Part shown: piece after piece, positions 45,553 through 54,867 of the stretch
How positions within the stretch are numbered: the stretch's first letter is position 1
Layout: every line of letters begins with the position of its first letter
The notes under the pieces: model-generated
Databases searched by the model: none
What the model was told of the DNA's origin: nothing
What the model saw: the letters and a program-made list of their open reading frames with translations, nothing else
NCBI RefSeq assembly: GCF_000335475.2
Contig: NZ_ANAH02000009.1
Location: 186,001 to 250,000, forward strand
DNA length: 64,000 nucleotides
Direction: 5' to 3'
Origin: Cystobacter fuscus DSM 2262
GTDB lineage: Bacteria; Myxococcota; Myxococcia; Myxococcales; Myxococcaceae
Made by a program: the position numbers and the translations under genes

Positions 45553-46916
45553 CCCTCGACTTCGTTCGATTTTTTCGCAGTGCTCCCCGCTGGCGCCCCG
45601 AGCGCCGTAACGTCGAATCTGAAGCAACGGAACTTCGGGAGATTCTCGCGCCGATCACGATCGAGCAGTTCGCCGCCGAGTACCTCGGGAAGCAGGCCCT
45701 GTTCGTGCGCGGGCAGGCGGAAAAGTTCAAGAGGCTGCTCGACATGGATTCGCTTCGACGCGCGCTCTACATCGGCAGCCAGCATAAGCCCCGCGGCTTC
45801 GACATGCGTGCGAACTTCGAACGTGGACTTAACGCGAAGAAAAGCGCGTTCATTGATGCCTCCTACGAGGAGATCGGCCCACTGCTTGAGGCTGGCGCGA
45901 CCCTCTGCATCACCAACCTCCACCTAGTCGACCCGTTCCTGGCGGCGGTAGTGCGTCGAGTGAAGGTGGATCTCGGCTTCTCGGGCCGCGTGGGCTTCAA
46001 TTGCTATCTCTCCGCCAGTGGCGGTGGCTTCTATACACATTACGACGCACGCACCGCGATGTCGCTCCAGATCGAGGGAGAGAAGACCTGGTCATACGCT
46101 CCCCGCCCGGCGCTCGCATTTCCGCAGCGCAATGCCAGCTATGCGCTCAACGGTGGCGCGGTCCAGGCCTCGAAGATCGTAGACGCTTTCGTGCCCATCG
46201 AGCCATGGGAGACGGTGATCCCGATCCCTGAGAACGAGTTTCTTTCCGAAACACTACGCCCAGGCGACCTGCTCTCCCTGCCGGCGGGGACGTGGCATGC
46301 CGCCAAGGCGGGTGAGCACTCGCTGGCATTGAACCTCTACTTCCAGCACGCGGACTTCCTGGGGCTGGTGCGTGACGTGATTGAGCCAATGCTCAGGCAG
46401 CACGAGAGCTGGCGAAGCGGAGCCCCTCCGGCGCCCAACCGCCCCGAGCGGCTACCCGGAAACGTCCTCTCCTACTTCCAGAGCCGACTTGCGGAGCTTC
46501 GGGACGCCATCGATCGCCTCTCCGCGGAAGGGCCTGAGCTCGAGGAAATGTGGCGTCGCCTTATCACCCTCGACGACCTCGCGTCCGATGAAAGCGCCCT
46601 AGCACCTGCCGAAGTACCGCCAGTGGACGAGGAGCAGATGTTCCGGGTTCGTCGCGACTACCCGATGATGGTCTACGAGAAGCCGGATGGGGGCGGCGAG
46701 CCGTCCGCGCACCTCCTCCATGGCTCCACGCTGCTCAGCCTCTCCATCGAGGCGCTGCCAATCCTCCGACGGCTCGCGGCGGTCACAAAGTTCCGCGCGC
46801 GCGAGGTGTTGGAGTGGAACGCGGGTACTTCCAGTCCTGCCTGGGCAGACGTCGCGGACCTGCTCGGCCTCCTCTACACGCATCGTGTCATCGAGCGAGT
46901 ACCCGATGTGGCCTGA
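45549..46916 (+). CDS. JmjC/cupin-type Fe(II)/2-oxoglutarate oxygenase
   Basis: 455 residues. The cupin-like JmjC domain (about 25-290) resembles bacterial ribosomal oxygenases: FAAEYLGKQALFVRG, GGGFYTHYDARTAMSLQIEGEKTW with the HxD iron ligands H164 and D166, and LSLPAGTWHAAKAGEHSL with H250 as the third ligand. Such enzymes hydroxylate amino-acid side chains in proteins or peptides, so the RiPP core is the likely substrate. The last 90 residues (LLSLSIEALPILRRLAA ... VADLLGLLYTHRVIERV) look like another winged-helix module, possibly a leader-binding element. Four-base overlap with the upstream gene, 11-base overlap with the downstream one. Confidence 0.85.
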   Translation: MTLDFVRFFRSAPRWRPERRNVESEATELREILAPITIEQFAAEYLGKQALFVRGQAEKFKRLLDMDSLRRALYIGSQHKPRGFDMRANFERGLNAKKSAFIDASYEEIGPLLEAGATLCITNLHLVDPFLAAVVRRVKVDLGFSGRVGFNCYLSASGGGFYTHYDARTAMSLQIEGEKTWSYAPRPALAFPQRNASYALNGGAVQASKIVDAFVPIEPWETVIPIPENEFLSETLRPGDLLSLPAGTWHAAKAGEHSLALNLYFQHADFLGLVRDVIEPMLRQHESWRSGAPPAPNRPERLPGNVLSYFQSRLAELRDAIDRLSAEGPELEEMWRRLITLDDLASDESALAPAEVPPVDEEQMFRVRRDYPMMVYEKPDGGGEPSAHLLHGSTLLSLSIEALPILRRLAAVTKFRAREVLEWNAGTSSPAWADVADLLGLLYTHRVIERVPDVA

Positions 46917-48612
46917 CGATCGGCAAGTGTTGATCGACCCGACGGTCGACATTGCGTCGACCATCGAGGGGCACCCCGTCATCATCGGAGCGCAAGGGAG
47001 TTCGATTCTTGAAGGGCTGCCGCGCGATGTGCTCGGCGCGATCAGCGAACTCGCGCGCTCTCCGGTGAGTTGGGGGATGCTACGTGCGGAGCTGAGCAAG
47101 CGCTGTGCGGGACTCCCTACCGACGAACTACTCGAGGCTCTTGCTCCGCTGCTCCTCGTAACAGAGGAGGAGGCGCGCAGCAGGCGGCCTTCGTGGCTTC
47201 GCGTTGAGCGCCCAGCCGAGCCTATCTCGGTTGCCGGCGATGGACCCCTCGCGCGCGAGCTTGCGCGCGCCTACGGACTTGACCCCATCCCAATAGAGAA
47301 TCTTCAGCAGGGGGGGGCTGGACTGGCGCTTGTCGTTCTCGATGGTTGCACGCTTGGAAGGTGTTTCGAGGAAGAGCGCCGGGTACGCGCATCGCAGATA
47401 TCGGCCCTTTTCATCGTGCCGACGGCCAGAGGCATCGTCCTTGGCCCGCGGCTCGAAAGGGGGCAGGGCGAGCCGCTCGCGGCGGTCCTCGAGGAGACTG
47501 TCTTTCCGGGACTGGGGCCGCTCGCGACGCATCCTGATACAGAGAGGCTCCGCACTGCGGCCGTCGGCGCTCCAGGAGGTGCGTGGCTTGAACGGCTCAT
47601 CGATGAGGTCTCGTTGCGACTTGGGTGTCCCAAAGGATCCGCCGACCCAGGGATCGCGTTGGTCAATGAGCCGGCCACCGGACGGCGTGGCCGACATTCA
47701 TACGACGCCTCGCGCTTTGTCTGGCGCGAGGATGATTTGGCATCGCTCGAAGTCTTGAATCGCCCGGGAAAGGAGGGGTTCGAGGACGCCCGTGTCCCGA
47801 TGCTGGCTTCTGCGCTCGCGGAGCGCGGCTCTGATCGCTTCCAGCACTCGGTGGGCACCTTCCGCGACCATCTGCTCGGCACCGGGAGAATTCTCCGCGG
47901 CTGGCGGCAGCGTTCCGAAATCTGCCGGGCAGGCATGTTTCACAGCGCCTACTCCACCCAGTTCTTCCGCGAGCACCTGTTCGCCCCCTGGGAACGGGAG
48001 ACGGTACGCGAACTCATCGGCGAGACGGCCGAGGCGCTGGTATTCCTGTTCTGCACTGTTGATCGGTTTCGGCTGACGGCGGAGGTCGCCAAGCGTCACA
48101 CGCTCGATGGTGGCTTAATACTCCACAACCTGCACACCGAGCAGCAGCAGCGCTTCAGCCCGCGGGTGGTCGCGGCCCTCTTGGTGGTCGAGATGGCGAA
48201 CCTGGCCGAGCAGGTGGCGTATCGCGACCGCGCGCCGGGCCTCTGGATGTCCAAAGTGTCGCACTTCGGCCGTGTCATTCGCAGTCACCTGTACGCGGTA
48301 CCACCGGTATTCGACCATTGCAGCGCAGTACTGACTCCCGAAGAGGAGAAGGCCGCGCTCGCCACGTATGCGCAAGCGCACACCGGCGCACCAGGAGAGG
48401 AAAAGCACCTCCGTGAGACCGTGGCCCTGAATCCATGGGTCGGAGAGCCGCACATCCGCCTTGTGCGCCTGTGCGCGGCCCGCGGAGAACACCTCAAAGC
48501 CGAGGGCCATGCCCGTCGAGGCGCGGCGCTCCTGACGGCGTGGGGAACGCCCTGGGACAAGAGCCTTCACCTCGACCAGTGGCTGGTTGCCGCGGCAGCT
48601 TCGGCGGGGTGA
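46906..48612 (+). CDS. leader-binding/ocin-ThiF-like protein fused to DUF6817-like domain
   Basis: 568 residues from the ATG at 46906; longer frames overlap the oxygenase gene and are unlikely. The N-terminus (1-90, VLGAISELARSPVSWGMLRAEL...) looks like a winged-helix RRE-type leader-binding domain. Residues of about 95-250 (ISVAGDGPLARELARAYGLDPI, LALVVLDGCTLGRCFEEE) are reminiscent of the degenerate E1-like partner of YcaO enzymes. Residues of about 300-480 (QHSVGTFRDHLLGTGRILRGW, AGMFHSAYSTQFF) match DUF6817, an HD-like domain of unknown role. A TPR-like tail follows (NPWVGEPHIRLVRLCAARGEH). It probably delivers the precursor to YcaO; the DUF6817 fusion is unusual. Confidence 0.7.
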   Translation: MWPDDRQVLIDPTVDIASTIEGHPVIIGAQGSSILEGLPRDVLGAISELARSPVSWGMLRAELSKRCAGLPTDELLEALAPLLLVTEEEARSRRPSWLRVERPAEPISVAGDGPLARELARAYGLDPIPIENLQQGGAGLALVVLDGCTLGRCFEEERRVRASQISALFIVPTARGIVLGPRLERGQGEPLAAVLEETVFPGLGPLATHPDTERLRTAAVGAPGGAWLERLIDEVSLRLGCPKGSADPGIALVNEPATGRRGRHSYDASRFVWREDDLASLEVLNRPGKEGFEDARVPMLASALAERGSDRFQHSVGTFRDHLLGTGRILRGWRQRSEICRAGMFHSAYSTQFFREHLFAPWERETVRELIGETAEALVFLFCTVDRFRLTAEVAKRHTLDGGLILHNLHTEQQQRFSPRVVAALLVVEMANLAEQVAYRDRAPGLWMSKVSHFGRVIRSHLYAVPPVFDHCSAVLTPEEEKAALATYAQAHTGAPGEEKHLRETVALNPWVGEPHIRLVRLCAARGEHLKAEGHARRGAALLTAWGTPWDKSLHLDQWLVAAAASAG

Positions 48613-48617
48613 CACAC

Positions 48618-49958
48618 ATGGAACGAACGACACTGGCCGGCCTTGATATCGAAGCGCCATGCGTGCGGTGTGCGCAGCTCTGGTTGCCGCTCGAATCCAT
48701 GGACCTCGAGGTGGACCCCGACCACCTTGCGAATCCACTACCGCGCGTCCCCCGTATATGGCTGAGGGACCCAGACGGAATAGAGTTCTCCCGCCCGTAC
48801 CTCCCGCACCCCGAGTGTTCGCGGCATCTTGAGCATCGTGAGAGGGTGGATGGGGCCTCCGACCTGCTGCGATACCTGACGCCAGGCCCGCTCGGCCCCA
48901 TCAAGGCGCGCAACGTCGAGGGGGGCCCTCAAGGTCCTTACGTTTCGGTGGCCATCATGGACCGACCGAGGCAGGTCTCCGCCGCATTCCAGCCGCTCGT
49001 CGGCGCGGGGGTCGCGTTCGTGCGGGCGGAAGCCGAGCTCAAAGCAAGCATCGAGGCCCTCGAGCGCTTCTCTCTGTTCTTACGACCGAGGGCGCCCATC
49101 GTGTACCACACGAAGGACACCCGATCGGGCCAGACCATCCACGATGCGCGGCTGTCGCCGGGCCTCGACCGCTGGTGGGTGGAGGCGCGCGGTCGCCGCA
49201 CCGGGGACGTCAAACTCGTGCCGCTCGAACTCATCAACCCCGCCGTACCTCCTCCTGAGCCTGGCATCCGGGGGAGCAGCACGGGGCTGGCGGTCCATCC
49301 CGATGCACAAGCCGCGTTTCGAGCGGGTTGTCTCGAGTTTCTCGAGCGAGCAGCCCTGGCAACGCTGTGGGCCGCACAATTGAAGTTCCTTCTGCGGCCG
49401 CGAGCGCTGACAGGTCCCGGCGCGGAGTGGATTGAACCTCTCGAACGGTTAGGCTTCGACGTCGAACTCTCGATGGAGCAACCAATACCGGGGGTGCACG
49501 TGGCGGTGGCCTTCGGTCGCAGCAGGGCCGAGTCGGCTCCATCGCTCGTGGTCTGCTCGGGCGCCGGTTGCTCACCTTCGGAGGCGATCGCCAGTGCGCT
49601 CCGTGAGCTCTACGGACACTGCACCCAGGCGTTGCGCAGCAGGACGGAGCGGCCCCGCGACGGATTGCCGACGCCGTTCGACCATCTGCTTTTCTACCTG
49701 AACCCGGCAAATGCTGATGGGCTGCTGCGCGACTGGGGATACCACCAAGCCGAGCGCGGAGACCATCTTGAGAACACAGTCGAGTGCGAACTCGAAGATA
49801 TTCTCGAGGCGGCGCACGTCGAGGCCTATGTCCTCGACCGCGGCAACCTCCTGACTGATTTCCTGGGGCTCCACGCGCTCCACACCATCCTGCCTGCGTT
49901 GCGCATCCTTGAGCGCGACACTGGAGGGCCGCGTCCGTGGCCGACTCCATTCGGGTAG
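48618..49958 (+). CDS. YcaO cyclodehydratase
   Basis: 446 residues, ATG five bases after the previous stop. An N-terminal possible zinc site (PCVRC at C15/C18 and HPECSRH at C67/H70) precedes the YcaO domain. ATP-binding elements are visible: SIEALERFSLF (144-154), CLEFLERAA and IASALRELYGH. The C-terminus is RPWPTPFG, a PxPxP-type tail expected of azoline-forming YcaO proteins. It uses ATP to activate backbone amides so that Cys/Ser/Thr side chains cyclise to thiazolines or oxazolines; C43/T44 of the 49-residue precursor are the obvious targets. No TfuA partner is present, which argues against thioamide formation. Confidence 0.88.
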   Translation: MERTTLAGLDIEAPCVRCAQLWLPLESMDLEVDPDHLANPLPRVPRIWLRDPDGIEFSRPYLPHPECSRHLEHRERVDGASDLLRYLTPGPLGPIKARNVEGGPQGPYVSVAIMDRPRQVSAAFQPLVGAGVAFVRAEAELKASIEALERFSLFLRPRAPIVYHTKDTRSGQTIHDARLSPGLDRWWVEARGRRTGDVKLVPLELINPAVPPPEPGIRGSSTGLAVHPDAQAAFRAGCLEFLERAALATLWAAQLKFLLRPRALTGPGAEWIEPLERLGFDVELSMEQPIPGVHVAVAFGRSRAESAPSLVVCSGAGCSPSEAIASALRELYGHCTQALRSRTERPRDGLPTPFDHLLFYLNPANADGLLRDWGYHQAERGDHLENTVECELEDILEAAHVEAYVLDRGNLLTDFLGLHALHTILPALRILERDTGGPRPWPTPFG

Positions 49959-50054
49959 GCGCGCAGTGCGCCCAGCGAACGAGCCAACCGCGCCGTCGGG
50001 TAGGGGGCCTGCCGCGCTTCATCCTCATCATCGAGGCCAGGACGGCCAGCCGGG

Positions 50055-52202
50055 TCAGGGATGGGCGATGACGATGAGCGCGGGTGCACGATCGAGGACG
50101 CAACGCAACGCCCTCCGCATCGTCTCAGGGTCGAGCGCGCCGAAACTCTCGTCGAGCACCATCATCCGTGCGCTCTGCAGCAGCGCCCTCGCGATGAAGA
50201 TCCGGCTCTGCTCTCCGTGCGAGAGCTGCCACCCGATCTCACCTACCAGCTGATCCATTCCTGAGGGCATTCTCTTGAGGAGCGGTCCGAGGCCTAGTTC
50301 CGCACAGATGTTGCGCGCGGCGCGGAGGTCATCCGGGCTGGGAGGCCAAGCTCTGCCCAGCAGCAGGTTGAACGCCAGCGACTCAGCGAAGATACGATTC
50401 TCGTGGAACTGCGGTGCGGCAACGACCTTTTGCCGCCAGCGCTCGAGTCCAATGGCATGTCGGTCCCAACCCTCAAGCAGCAGGAGGCCGGATTGCGGAT
50501 CGCGGAAGCCCATCAGCAGAGAGAGGAAGGTGGACTTGCCGCCGCCGGAGGGTCCCTCAAGCAGAATCCGGTCACCGTCACGCACCGTGAGCGACGCGCC
50601 ATTCAGCAGTGGGCGACCAAGTTCCCGGTAGCGGAAGACGAGATCGTGCGCCTGAAGCACCACCGCCGAAGTGGACTTGACCCGAGGGCGATCCATCGGC
50701 AGGTCCTCCTGCCACAGTTCGCAGGTAGGTGCTTGCGCGTCGCGAGTCGCGGCCCGGAAAATGGGGCCAATCCGTTTCCAGGCGACAGCGGCCAGCACCA
50801 GATGGACTGCGCTGCTGGTCCCCTGGGCGAACACTCTCATGCCGAGGAAGGCCGCGCCCACGGAGATCGCAGTTGTATCGAACGATCCGTTCGCGTCGAG
50901 AATGAAAGGAGTCAACGCCACGATCGCGACGATGAGCCAGCCCCGAGGAATCAGCATCAGGAGCCTCGCGGCGCGGCAATCGGCAGTTTTCATGCTCGCA
51001 AGGTAGCGGTCGAGCAGGTCGTCCTCCCGGGTGTGCCATCGGTCCGGGCGCTCTTCGATCAGGCGCGTGCGATGGCCGACCATCTGCTCAACGGTCTCAT
51101 GAGTCAGTTCCAGGCGGGTGTCCGAGAGGGAGCCGAGCGCGACGTACAGCCGTTTGCCGAGGAGCGCTGCAAGCGCTAGCGTCAGCACGAGAGCAAGAAA
51201 CTGCGTCAACGGTGCTGCCCCTCGCGCGATAATAAACAAAAGCCCGGCGAGCTCGATGACCGTCGTGAGCGCCAGCACGCCGCCTGACTGCGCGAGGGTT
51301 TCGATGAGGTTCGCCTCCATGACCCGGCCCAGCATCTGGCCCGCACCTTGGGTCCTGATTTCGTCTGTCAGGAGACGAAGTCCCCCCTCAAGGATGCGGC
51401 GCTTGAAGAGCAGACCTGCCTCAAGCATCAAACGGCCGCCGAGATCAGTGACCAACATCCGGACTGGAACCGTGGTTAGCAGCAGGAGGCCCCAGGTCAC
51501 GACGGCTCCTGCTGTCAGTCTGTCTTCGAGCAGTGCCCTTCCGATGGTGAACCACGACAGGAGTAGCAGCGCGTACTCCGCTGCGTGTGCGGTGAGGAAG
51601 GATGCAAGGCGTAACGGCACCGGGGAGCGGTGCACCAGCCCCCACCATGCCGAGCGGACTGTGTCGCGAAGGAGAATGGCGCGCACGACCCGTACAACGC
51701 CAAGCCGCTCTGTCATCAGCACGCGCCGGACTCGTGCGCGCCTGCGCTCGGAACCGGTGACGCTTTCCATCATCCGGTCAACGACGGGCTTGTGGCGCTC
51801 CTCCAGCTTCGCAGTGAGCAGCCCCGCCAGCCCCCGCAGCGGCAGTGTGCGGCGAATGCCAAGGACGTCGATGACAACCGCCTTGCCTCGCGAGGTTCTG
51901 GCGAGGAGTACGAAAGCCAGCCCATCTGGGTGCGCTACCCGGAGCAGCGCTGGGGGCGACCTTCGAAGGAAGTCCTCGAGTTCTCTATACGTCGTTTCAA
52001 CCTCAAGGGTCTCCAACTGGAGCTGGTCGGCAGTGCGCACAAGCCACGCACGGAACATCTCCTCAGGTACGATGGGCAAGCGAGCGTCTGGATTGGGAAG
52101 CCTCACCAACCGCTGGCTCAGCGAGGTGGTTGCGAGAAGCAACTCAAACCCCTCGCCGAGCCTCGAAAGAGGCCAGAGTAGCTTGGACGCGAGCTCACTC
52201 AT
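50055..52202 (-). CDS. ABC exporter, second (peptidase-less) subunit
   Basis: 715 residues. A 150-residue N-terminal domain resembles a C39-like fold without the catalytic Cys (SPPALLRVAHPDGLAFVLL, GKAVVIDVLGIRR). Six membrane helices follow (about 205-480), then an ABC ATPase with Walker A EGPSGGGKST, a degenerate signature LSHGEQSR and Walker B MMVLDESFGALD. With the upstream C39-ABC protein it should form a heterodimer, as in NHLM-type bacteriocin exporters. Last gene of the export operon; its start overlaps the stop of the C39-ABC gene. Convergent with the YcaO gene, 96 bases apart. Confidence 0.85.
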   Translation of the reverse strand: MSELASKLLWPLSRLGEGFELLLATTSLSQRLVRLPNPDARLPIVPEEMFRAWLVRTADQLQLETLEVETTYRELEDFLRRSPPALLRVAHPDGLAFVLLARTSRGKAVVIDVLGIRRTLPLRGLAGLLTAKLEERHKPVVDRMMESVTGSERRRARVRRVLMTERLGVVRVVRAILLRDTVRSAWWGLVHRSPVPLRLASFLTAHAAEYALLLLSWFTIGRALLEDRLTAGAVVTWGLLLLTTVPVRMLVTDLGGRLMLEAGLLFKRRILEGGLRLLTDEIRTQGAGQMLGRVMEANLIETLAQSGGVLALTTVIELAGLLFIIARGAAPLTQFLALVLTLALAALLGKRLYVALGSLSDTRLELTHETVEQMVGHRTRLIEERPDRWHTREDDLLDRYLASMKTADCRAARLLMLIPRGWLIVAIVALTPFILDANGSFDTTAISVGAAFLGMRVFAQGTSSAVHLVLAAVAWKRIGPIFRAATRDAQAPTCELWQEDLPMDRPRVKSTSAVVLQAHDLVFRYRELGRPLLNGASLTVRDGDRILLEGPSGGGKSTFLSLLMGFRDPQSGLLLLEGWDRHAIGLERWRQKVVAAPQFHENRIFAESLAFNLLLGRAWPPSPDDLRAARNICAELGLGPLLKRMPSGMDQLVGEIGWQLSHGEQSRIFIARALLQSARMMVLDESFGALDPETMRRALRCVLDRAPALIVIAHP

Positions 52203-54867
52203 CAGTCTTGCCTTCCTCGAAGCGGCCGTCAGTCAACCGGATGCGCCGCCACTGCTCAGCCTCCCAGAATTCCGATCGCAGTTCCCGCTCGGCATGGAAG
52301 AGCCGCGAGTAGCGGGATTGGCTGTTCAGAAGCCTCTCAGGAAGCCCGTCCTCGACTATCCGGCCACCCTCCACGACCAGCACGCGTGGGAAGCTGGTCG
52401 TGTCCTGGATATCGTGCGAAATGAACAGGAAAGTTGCGTCGCGCCAGAGCTCTCGTGCCTCCCTCAGCAGCGCGGCCCGCTTCTTCCGGTCGAGTCCACG
52501 GAACGGCTCGTCGAGAATCGCCAACTTCACCTGTGTCTTGGAGAACGCGCGGCCGATGCGAACTCGCTGCCCCTCACCTCCGGAGAGTAGCCCTCCGCCA
52601 TCTCCTATCAGGGTCCTCAGGCCATGGGGCAGCCGCTCGAGCACCGGGTAGAGGTCGGCGCGCGCGAGCACCTCATCGAGTGCGCGACGGCCGTCCAGGG
52701 TGGAGCCGTAGGTGAGGTTCTCAAGCATCGTGCGATTCCAGAGCTGAGCGTTGGGATCGATCCACGCGGTCGAGCTCCGCAGTGCGCGCAGCCGCTCCTG
52801 CGTCAAGATGTTGCCGTCGATGAGGAGCGAGCCTTCCGCAGGAGGAAGAAATCCGAGGATGGCGCTGGCCAGGGTTGACTTGCCCGCTCCCGACGGACCA
52901 ACAACAGCAATCTGCTCGCCTGGGCGAATGCTCAACTGTATCCGCTCCAGGAGCGTATGCCCTGAAGCCTTCACGGTGACTTCCCGAAACTCGATAGCGG
53001 TGCCGGGGTGCAACGGCATCTCCTGCGTAGGCTCGGCGGGCACGCCATTACAGCCGTTCGCGGTGTCTTCGAGCGCATCGAGCGGCTCAAGAATGCGGGT
53101 CACAAGATTCTTCTGTTCGGGATACCGCGAGAATTGAATGGCGAGGCCATGGCCATAGCCTGGGAGCGAGAGCGCCCAGTACACGAGCAGTAGCGCGGGT
53201 CCCAGCTCACGTGACTGTTGCAGGTAGACCGCGACCAGCACCAGGGAGATGGCAAGTCCTAGGAGCCCTTGCATGCCTGTCAGCGACACCGAGGAACGCA
53301 GAAGGTCCTTGTAGGCCCTTGCCCACTCGGTAAGGTGGTGCTCGTATTCTTTCGCCAGCGCCCGTTCGCCGCTGTGCGCCTTGAGCGGCACGAGCCCGAG
53401 GAGCGCATCCAGGTAGTGGCGCACCAGGATCGATGAGCGATTTTTGAGCCGGAGGTCCCGTTCGCTGAAGGCCCGTTGAAAGAACGGCGGCGTCACAATC
53501 AGCATGAGTACGCCCAGAAGCGCTATCCACCCGCTCCGCGCATCGAGCCAGTAGATGGCTGCGGTGGTCGCCAGCATCGCTATGAGGGCGTCGAGTACGC
53601 CGCGGCCGATCATCGGCAACTGACGGACCCGGTGGATGCTGTGCACTCGCTCAGCCATGTCAGAGGTCGGGCGGCTACGGAAATAACGGTCCTGTAGCTT
53701 CGGAATTTTGTCGAGGAATAGCGCACGCAGGTGAATCTCAAGGCGCCGTCCGATTCTCATCGAGCTGCCCACTAGGACGTACTCAAGCAACAACAGTGTG
53801 CTCATCAATCCGAGAAATCCACCGAGCATCATCAAGCGTTCGCGGGTTCCTCCGAGCGCCCTGGTGAGATCGAGAAAAGAGCGGGCGACGACGGCTTCAA
53901 CGAGGGCCGCGATGGCAGCAACGGCGACGCCCACAGCCAGCAGGCCGAGCCGGCCAGTGCCGTCGCTCGAAAAGGTGTCCATCGCCATCTTGAGCGGTCG
54001 AAGCGGAGCCTCCTTCAACACCGCCTTCAGCTCGCGAGAGGCACCGGACTCCTTCGCCACATCGGTGCGGAGCCCGGCGATCTGCACGATCACCGCACCG
54101 GTGATAGATACGGCCGGCTCGCCGTCTTCGCTCTCCGACTGCGCTGGGCGAATGGTCCAGCAGTGCTCCGGAATGAGGTCGAACGCGCGCTCCGGGTTCG
54201 AGCTGGCCTCCTCGAAGTAGCGGGCGAACAGCTTTTCGGCTTCGGCTCCGCGCCTGATGCCGCCGGCCCGGCATAGGGTGTCGACAAGCCGCAGAGCCGC
54301 ATCGAGCGCACCGAAGGTCTGGCCACTGGTGTCGCTCGCGCAGCGGCTCAGCCAGGCCTCCGGGTCGCGAATTCCAACACTTCGAAGCCGCTGGGCGAAC
54401 GCGGGCGAGAAGCTGTCCTTCGCCCATTCGAACCATAGGGCGACCGGGATGTCCATCGTGTGGCGATAAACGTCCGAGAGGATACTGGAGGCCGTGACCC
54501 AGTGACGGCCACTGGCGGGATTCATGATTTGAATCCAGCGGTGCTGCCGGCTCCAAGCGATGGTGAAGTGGGTCGATCGGTCGGGGCTGCCAAGCACGAC
54601 GATGGAGGGGAGCAGCTCCGCCTCGGGGATGAGCAGGTGATCGATCGGCACGATGCGCTGCATTGCATTCAGGCCGAGTCCTCGTGCCACATCCTCAAGG
54701 GTATCGATCGATGTGCCGTCGACGTCGGTCTGGCAGGCGTCTCGGAGCCGCTCATAGCTGGCCTGGATACCGTGGCCCGCCAGCAAGCTCTTGATGCAGG
54801 CAGGACCGCAGTCGGTCGAAGAATACTGGACGACCTCGGGGACGAAAAAGGACCGACGAGGCTTCAT
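52195..54867 (-). CDS. C39-peptidase-domain ABC exporter
   Basis: 890 residues from the ATG at 54867, whose A overlaps the HlyD stop (ATGA). N-terminal C39 domain (1-130): Q14 and C20 in VVQYSSTDCGPACIKSLL and H100 in STHFTIAW. The catalytic Asp position reads IMNPASG, i.e. Asn116. A roughly 190-residue insert separates it from six membrane helices (about 310-590). The ABC ATPase has VGPSGAGKST, LSGGEGQRVRI and KLAILDEPFRG. Family members cleave leaders and export peptides. The Asn replacement and the lack of a Gly-Gly site in the precursor raise the possibility that this domain binds but does not cut. The protein is longer than the usual 700 residues because of the insert. Confidence 0.88.
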   Translation of the reverse strand: MKPRRSFFVPEVVQYSSTDCGPACIKSLLAGHGIQASYERLRDACQTDVDGTSIDTLEDVARGLGLNAMQRIVPIDHLLIPEAELLPSIVVLGSPDRSTHFTIAWSRQHRWIQIMNPASGRHWVTASSILSDVYRHTMDIPVALWFEWAKDSFSPAFAQRLRSVGIRDPEAWLSRCASDTSGQTFGALDAALRLVDTLCRAGGIRRGAEAEKLFARYFEEASSNPERAFDLIPEHCWTIRPAQSESEDGEPAVSITGAVIVQIAGLRTDVAKESGASRELKAVLKEAPLRPLKMAMDTFSSDGTGRLGLLAVGVAVAAIAALVEAVVARSFLDLTRALGGTRERLMMLGGFLGLMSTLLLLEYVLVGSSMRIGRRLEIHLRALFLDKIPKLQDRYFRSRPTSDMAERVHSIHRVRQLPMIGRGVLDALIAMLATTAAIYWLDARSGWIALLGVLMLIVTPPFFQRAFSERDLRLKNRSSILVRHYLDALLGLVPLKAHSGERALAKEYEHHLTEWARAYKDLLRSSVSLTGMQGLLGLAISLVLVAVYLQQSRELGPALLLVYWALSLPGYGHGLAIQFSRYPEQKNLVTRILEPLDALEDTANGCNGVPAEPTQEMPLHPGTAIEFREVTVKASGHTLLERIQLSIRPGEQIAVVGPSGAGKSTLASAILGFLPPAEGSLLIDGNILTQERLRALRSSTAWIDPNAQLWNRTMLENLTYGSTLDGRRALDEVLARADLYPVLERLPHGLRTLIGDGGGLLSGGEGQRVRIGRAFSKTQVKLAILDEPFRGLDRKKRAALLREARELWRDATFLFISHDIQDTTSFPRVLVVEGGRIVEDGLPERLLNSQSRYSRLFHAERELRSEFWEAEQWRRIRLTDGRFEEGKTDE

